From NCBI RefSeq assembly GCF_003710815.1, contig NZ_RHHP01000050.1, positions 1 through 35,483 of the forward strand: DNA of 35,483 nt, written 5' to 3'. Every line of letters starts with the position of its first letter. Within the stretch, counting starts at the first letter, position 1. Origin of the DNA: Brevibacillus centrosporus (lineage in GTDB: Bacteria > Bacillota > Bacilli > Brevibacillales > Brevibacillaceae). The notes below the pieces were generated by a model. It saw only the letters and a program-made list of their open reading frames with translations, was not told where the DNA came from and did not search any database. Positions 33,890 to 35,483 of the stretch are shown in pieces. A program made the translations under genes and the position numbers.

Positions 33890-33948
33890 CCCAAAAACAA
33901 AAACAGCTACAGAAAAGGCATCGTTAATGGATCGCCTCCTGTAACTGT
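33890..33948 (-). terminator. intrinsic terminator overlapping the 3' end of the HD-GYP gene
   Basis: ACAGCTACAG (33903-33912) pairs with CTGTAACTGT (33939-33948), 10 bp with one G-U on the RNA. On the minus strand it is followed by TTTTTGTTTTTGGG. The upstream arm lies within the last codons of the HD-GYP gene, so the stop codon is inside the loop. Confidence 0.7.
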
Positions 33949-35261
33949 TTTTGGCTTTGGGTTTCTTGGCTGATAATGCTCTCCAATTCTTCCCGCGGCA
34001 GTCTTTCTACAATCTCGATGAAATGAACTGCCAATATCTCATCAAACTGAGTGCCCGATCCACGCCTGATTTCATTTAGCGCTTCCTCAACAGGCAGGCC
34101 TTTTCGATATGGTCGATCAGCAACCATCGCGTCAAACGCATCAGAAATCGCCAATATTTTCGCCATCAACGGAATTTCATCACCGACGAGCCCATCCGGA
34201 TAGCCCTTACCATCAATTCGTTCATGGTGAGAACGAATCGCCGGAAGCAGCTCCTTGAACATTCCCGCCTGTAAAATGATCTCGTACCCGATGACGGTAT
34301 GCTGTTTGATTCTGTCGTATTCCTCAGGCGTCAATCTGCCCTTTTTATTCAGAATTTCATCTTCAATACCTATCTTCCCGATATCATGCAAAATGCCGCC
34401 TACATATATTTCCTCGACTTTTTCGGATGACATCCCTATTTTCCTGGCGATTTCTCTACCCCAATGGGCGACTCTTTGTGAATGTCCGCTTGTGTAACGA
34501 TCCCTTGCATCAATAGAGGCAGCCATAGTGGTCAAAAAGCGATGGTTAAACGATTTTGCTTCCTCAACCTTTTGATGAAGCTTTTGAATACTGTCATAAT
34601 AATGATGAAACACAACACTGATCGTAATAAATGCAGCCATCATAGGAATCAGCGTAAGCGGGCCGTATGACTCAACTAAACGTGCTCCCACTCCAGCCAA
34701 TATCATAAGCAGTAAATATGTAGAAGTAAAACCTCTTGCCATGTCTTTTATCGTTGTAATCCAATTACTTTTATAAAAATAGGAGATACCCAGCCCACAG
34801 AGGGTGAGGTTTACGAACCAGTAAATGACCGCTAATGAAAGATCTGTAATGATTGGAGAAAATGCCTCAAAACTGCCTAGCCAATTCTTCAACTGGTCTA
34901 CTACCCATATAGTCATCATTAATTGACCAATATTGGCCAAAGCTTTAGATGGGTTAAACCGAATCAAAAACCCAATAATCAGCGCTTCAATAACCGCAGA
35001 CCATACACCGACCCAAGAACCAAAGAGTAGTATACCTGAAAAAATCACAGCATTATTTAAGGTTAATATCGTATTTGACAATCGAATCGGTGCAAAAGTA
35101 GAAAATATGGTGAGGAGAGTATATGTACATAATACTCCCCAGTGATCACGCGGTTCCCATTCAGACAAGGAAGAAGCAAATATAAGTATGGCTGATATTG
35201 CAAAACCAAATTGCACAATAATACCTTTTATGAAGATTAGAATATCAGCTTTTTGTCGCAT
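33924..35261 (-). CDS. Membrane HD-GYP domain protein (probable c-di-GMP phosphodiesterase)
   Basis: Protein of 445 aa. The first ~220 residues contain about eight hydrophobic segments forming an integral membrane sensor-like domain of a type I do not assign. A short coiled linker (about 222-236) leads to an HD-GYP domain: TSGHSQRVAHWGREIA (H260), the HD pair H292/D293 in LHDIGKIGIEDEIL, HTVIGYEIIL (H321), SHHERIDGKGYPDGL with H345/H346 and GYP 353-355, and SDAFDAM. All metal ligands appear present, so hydrolysis of c-di-GMP is likely. The ATG has GAAGGAAAAAG upstream and overlaps the end of the DUF5317-like frame by 17 nt. Confidence 0.93.
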   Translation of the reverse strand: MRQKADILIFIKGIIVQFGFAISAILIFASSLSEWEPRDHWGVLCTYTLLTIFSTFAPIRLSNTILTLNNAVIFSGILLFGSWVGVWSAVIEALIIGFLIRFNPSKALANIGQLMMTIWVVDQLKNWLGSFEAFSPIITDLSLAVIYWFVNLTLCGLGISYFYKSNWITTIKDMARGFTSTYLLLMILAGVGARLVESYGPLTLIPMMAAFITISVVFHHYYDSIQKLHQKVEEAKSFNHRFLTTMAASIDARDRYTSGHSQRVAHWGREIARKIGMSSEKVEEIYVGGILHDIGKIGIEDEILNKKGRLTPEEYDRIKQHTVIGYEIILQAGMFKELLPAIRSHHERIDGKGYPDGLVGDEIPLMAKILAISDAFDAMVADRPYRKGLPVEEALNEIRRGSGTQFDEILAVHFIEIVERLPREELESIISQETQSQKQLQEAIH

Positions 35262-35483
35262 AACTTTTTCCTTCTCGGAGTTGTAATAATGAGATTGGTT
35301 TATTCATTAAGCGCTGAATAAGTAAAAATGCCCCTAACATAATAAAAATGTCCCCAATACTAATAACCCGCGGAATAATAGACGGCATATAGATGACATC
35401 CGTTAAAAACGGAAGATTGGAAGCCTCCGTCAGTACATTATGCTTAAAATTTGTGCCATTAATAACTCAACTTTCGCACCATA
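35245..35483 (-). pseudogene. DUF5317-like membrane protein, C-terminal end (partial; apparent frameshift)
   Basis: On the minus strand a frame ending TGA at 35245-35247 encodes a C-terminal DUF5317-type sequence: NGTNFKHNVLTEASNLPFL, then DVIYMPSIIPRVISIGD and IMLGAFLLIQRLMNK. It overlaps the HD-GYP start. Upstream, this frame hits TGA at 35467-35469, while an adjacent frame reads GAKVELL into the same point. A 1-nt shift near 35458-35463 would join them. Only about 240 nt are visible, so this may be a real frameshift, an assembly error or an unrelated upstream sequence. Confidence 0.5.

Noticed and set aside
1..35483. CRISPR array
   Set aside because: No regularly spaced direct repeats were seen and no cas genes are present.

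Overview
The window looks like chromosome of an endospore-forming Bacillota of the Paenibacillaceae, most likely Brevibacillus. The evidence is the Bacillus-type hisZGDBHAFI order, hprK beside a yvoF-type acetyltransferase, uvrBA behind a perfect DinR/LexA box, ftsEX with a PcsB-like hydrolase, CtpB and a MinJ-like protein, strong GGAGG-type ribosome binding sites, frequent TTG/GTG starts, and the 5' end of a Bacillus-type 16S rRNA. The genus call is inference; the phylum-level call is secure. Nearly all genes lie on the minus strand.

Layout in coordinate order. 1-133 is the 5' end of a 16S rRNA (minus), with a leader carrying boxA and two tandem sigma-A promoters. 424-6970 is a complete eight-gene histidine operon ending in a terminator just before the rRNA promoters. 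7111-8710 holds a hexapeptide acetyltransferase and HPr kinase. 8753-12610 is a plus-strand agr-type quorum-sensing island (histidine kinase, AgrB, small AgrD-like peptide) whose kinase gene is cut by a 1507-bp IS110-family element. 12625-18712 carries a YvlD-like membrane protein, an HD phosphohydrolase and uvrA/uvrB with an SOS box. 18799-22349 holds an orphan FlgD-like protein with three repeats, a secreted YcdB/PepSY-like protein and an unrecognised secreted protein. 22412-28330 is an envelope, division and sporulation block (MinJ-like, CtpB, PcsB/EnvC-like, FtsX, FtsE). 28468-30362 has an iron alcohol dehydrogenase and a truncated YfcC-type transporter. 30366-33187 is argGH with tandem ARG boxes. 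33245-33362 is an unassigned, highly structured RNA-like element. 33371-35483 holds a small unknown protein, an HD-GYP c-di-GMP phosphodiesterase and the C-terminal end of a DUF5317-like protein.

How the parts work together. The two amino-acid operons (his, arg) are compact, with ATGA overlaps. FtsEX gates a coiled-coil M23 hydrolase for cell-wall cleavage. CtpB follows but has its own sigma-E-like promoter and terminator, as expected for a sporulation protease. The agr island is broken at its sensor by the IS element, and its AgrD-like peptide lacks the usual ring cysteine or serine.

Most interesting points: (1) the IS110 insertion is precise and in-frame reversible, and a hairpin loop in its non-coding left end shares 9-nt words with the insertion site, as a bridge RNA would; (2) an AgrD-like peptide without Cys/Ser at the ring position next to an AgrB with intact catalytic residues; (3) a roughly 118-nt three-way-junction RNA candidate upstream of argG; (4) an orphan FlgD-like protein with three repeats; (5) a half-length YfcC transporter that also seems to lack an internal segment.
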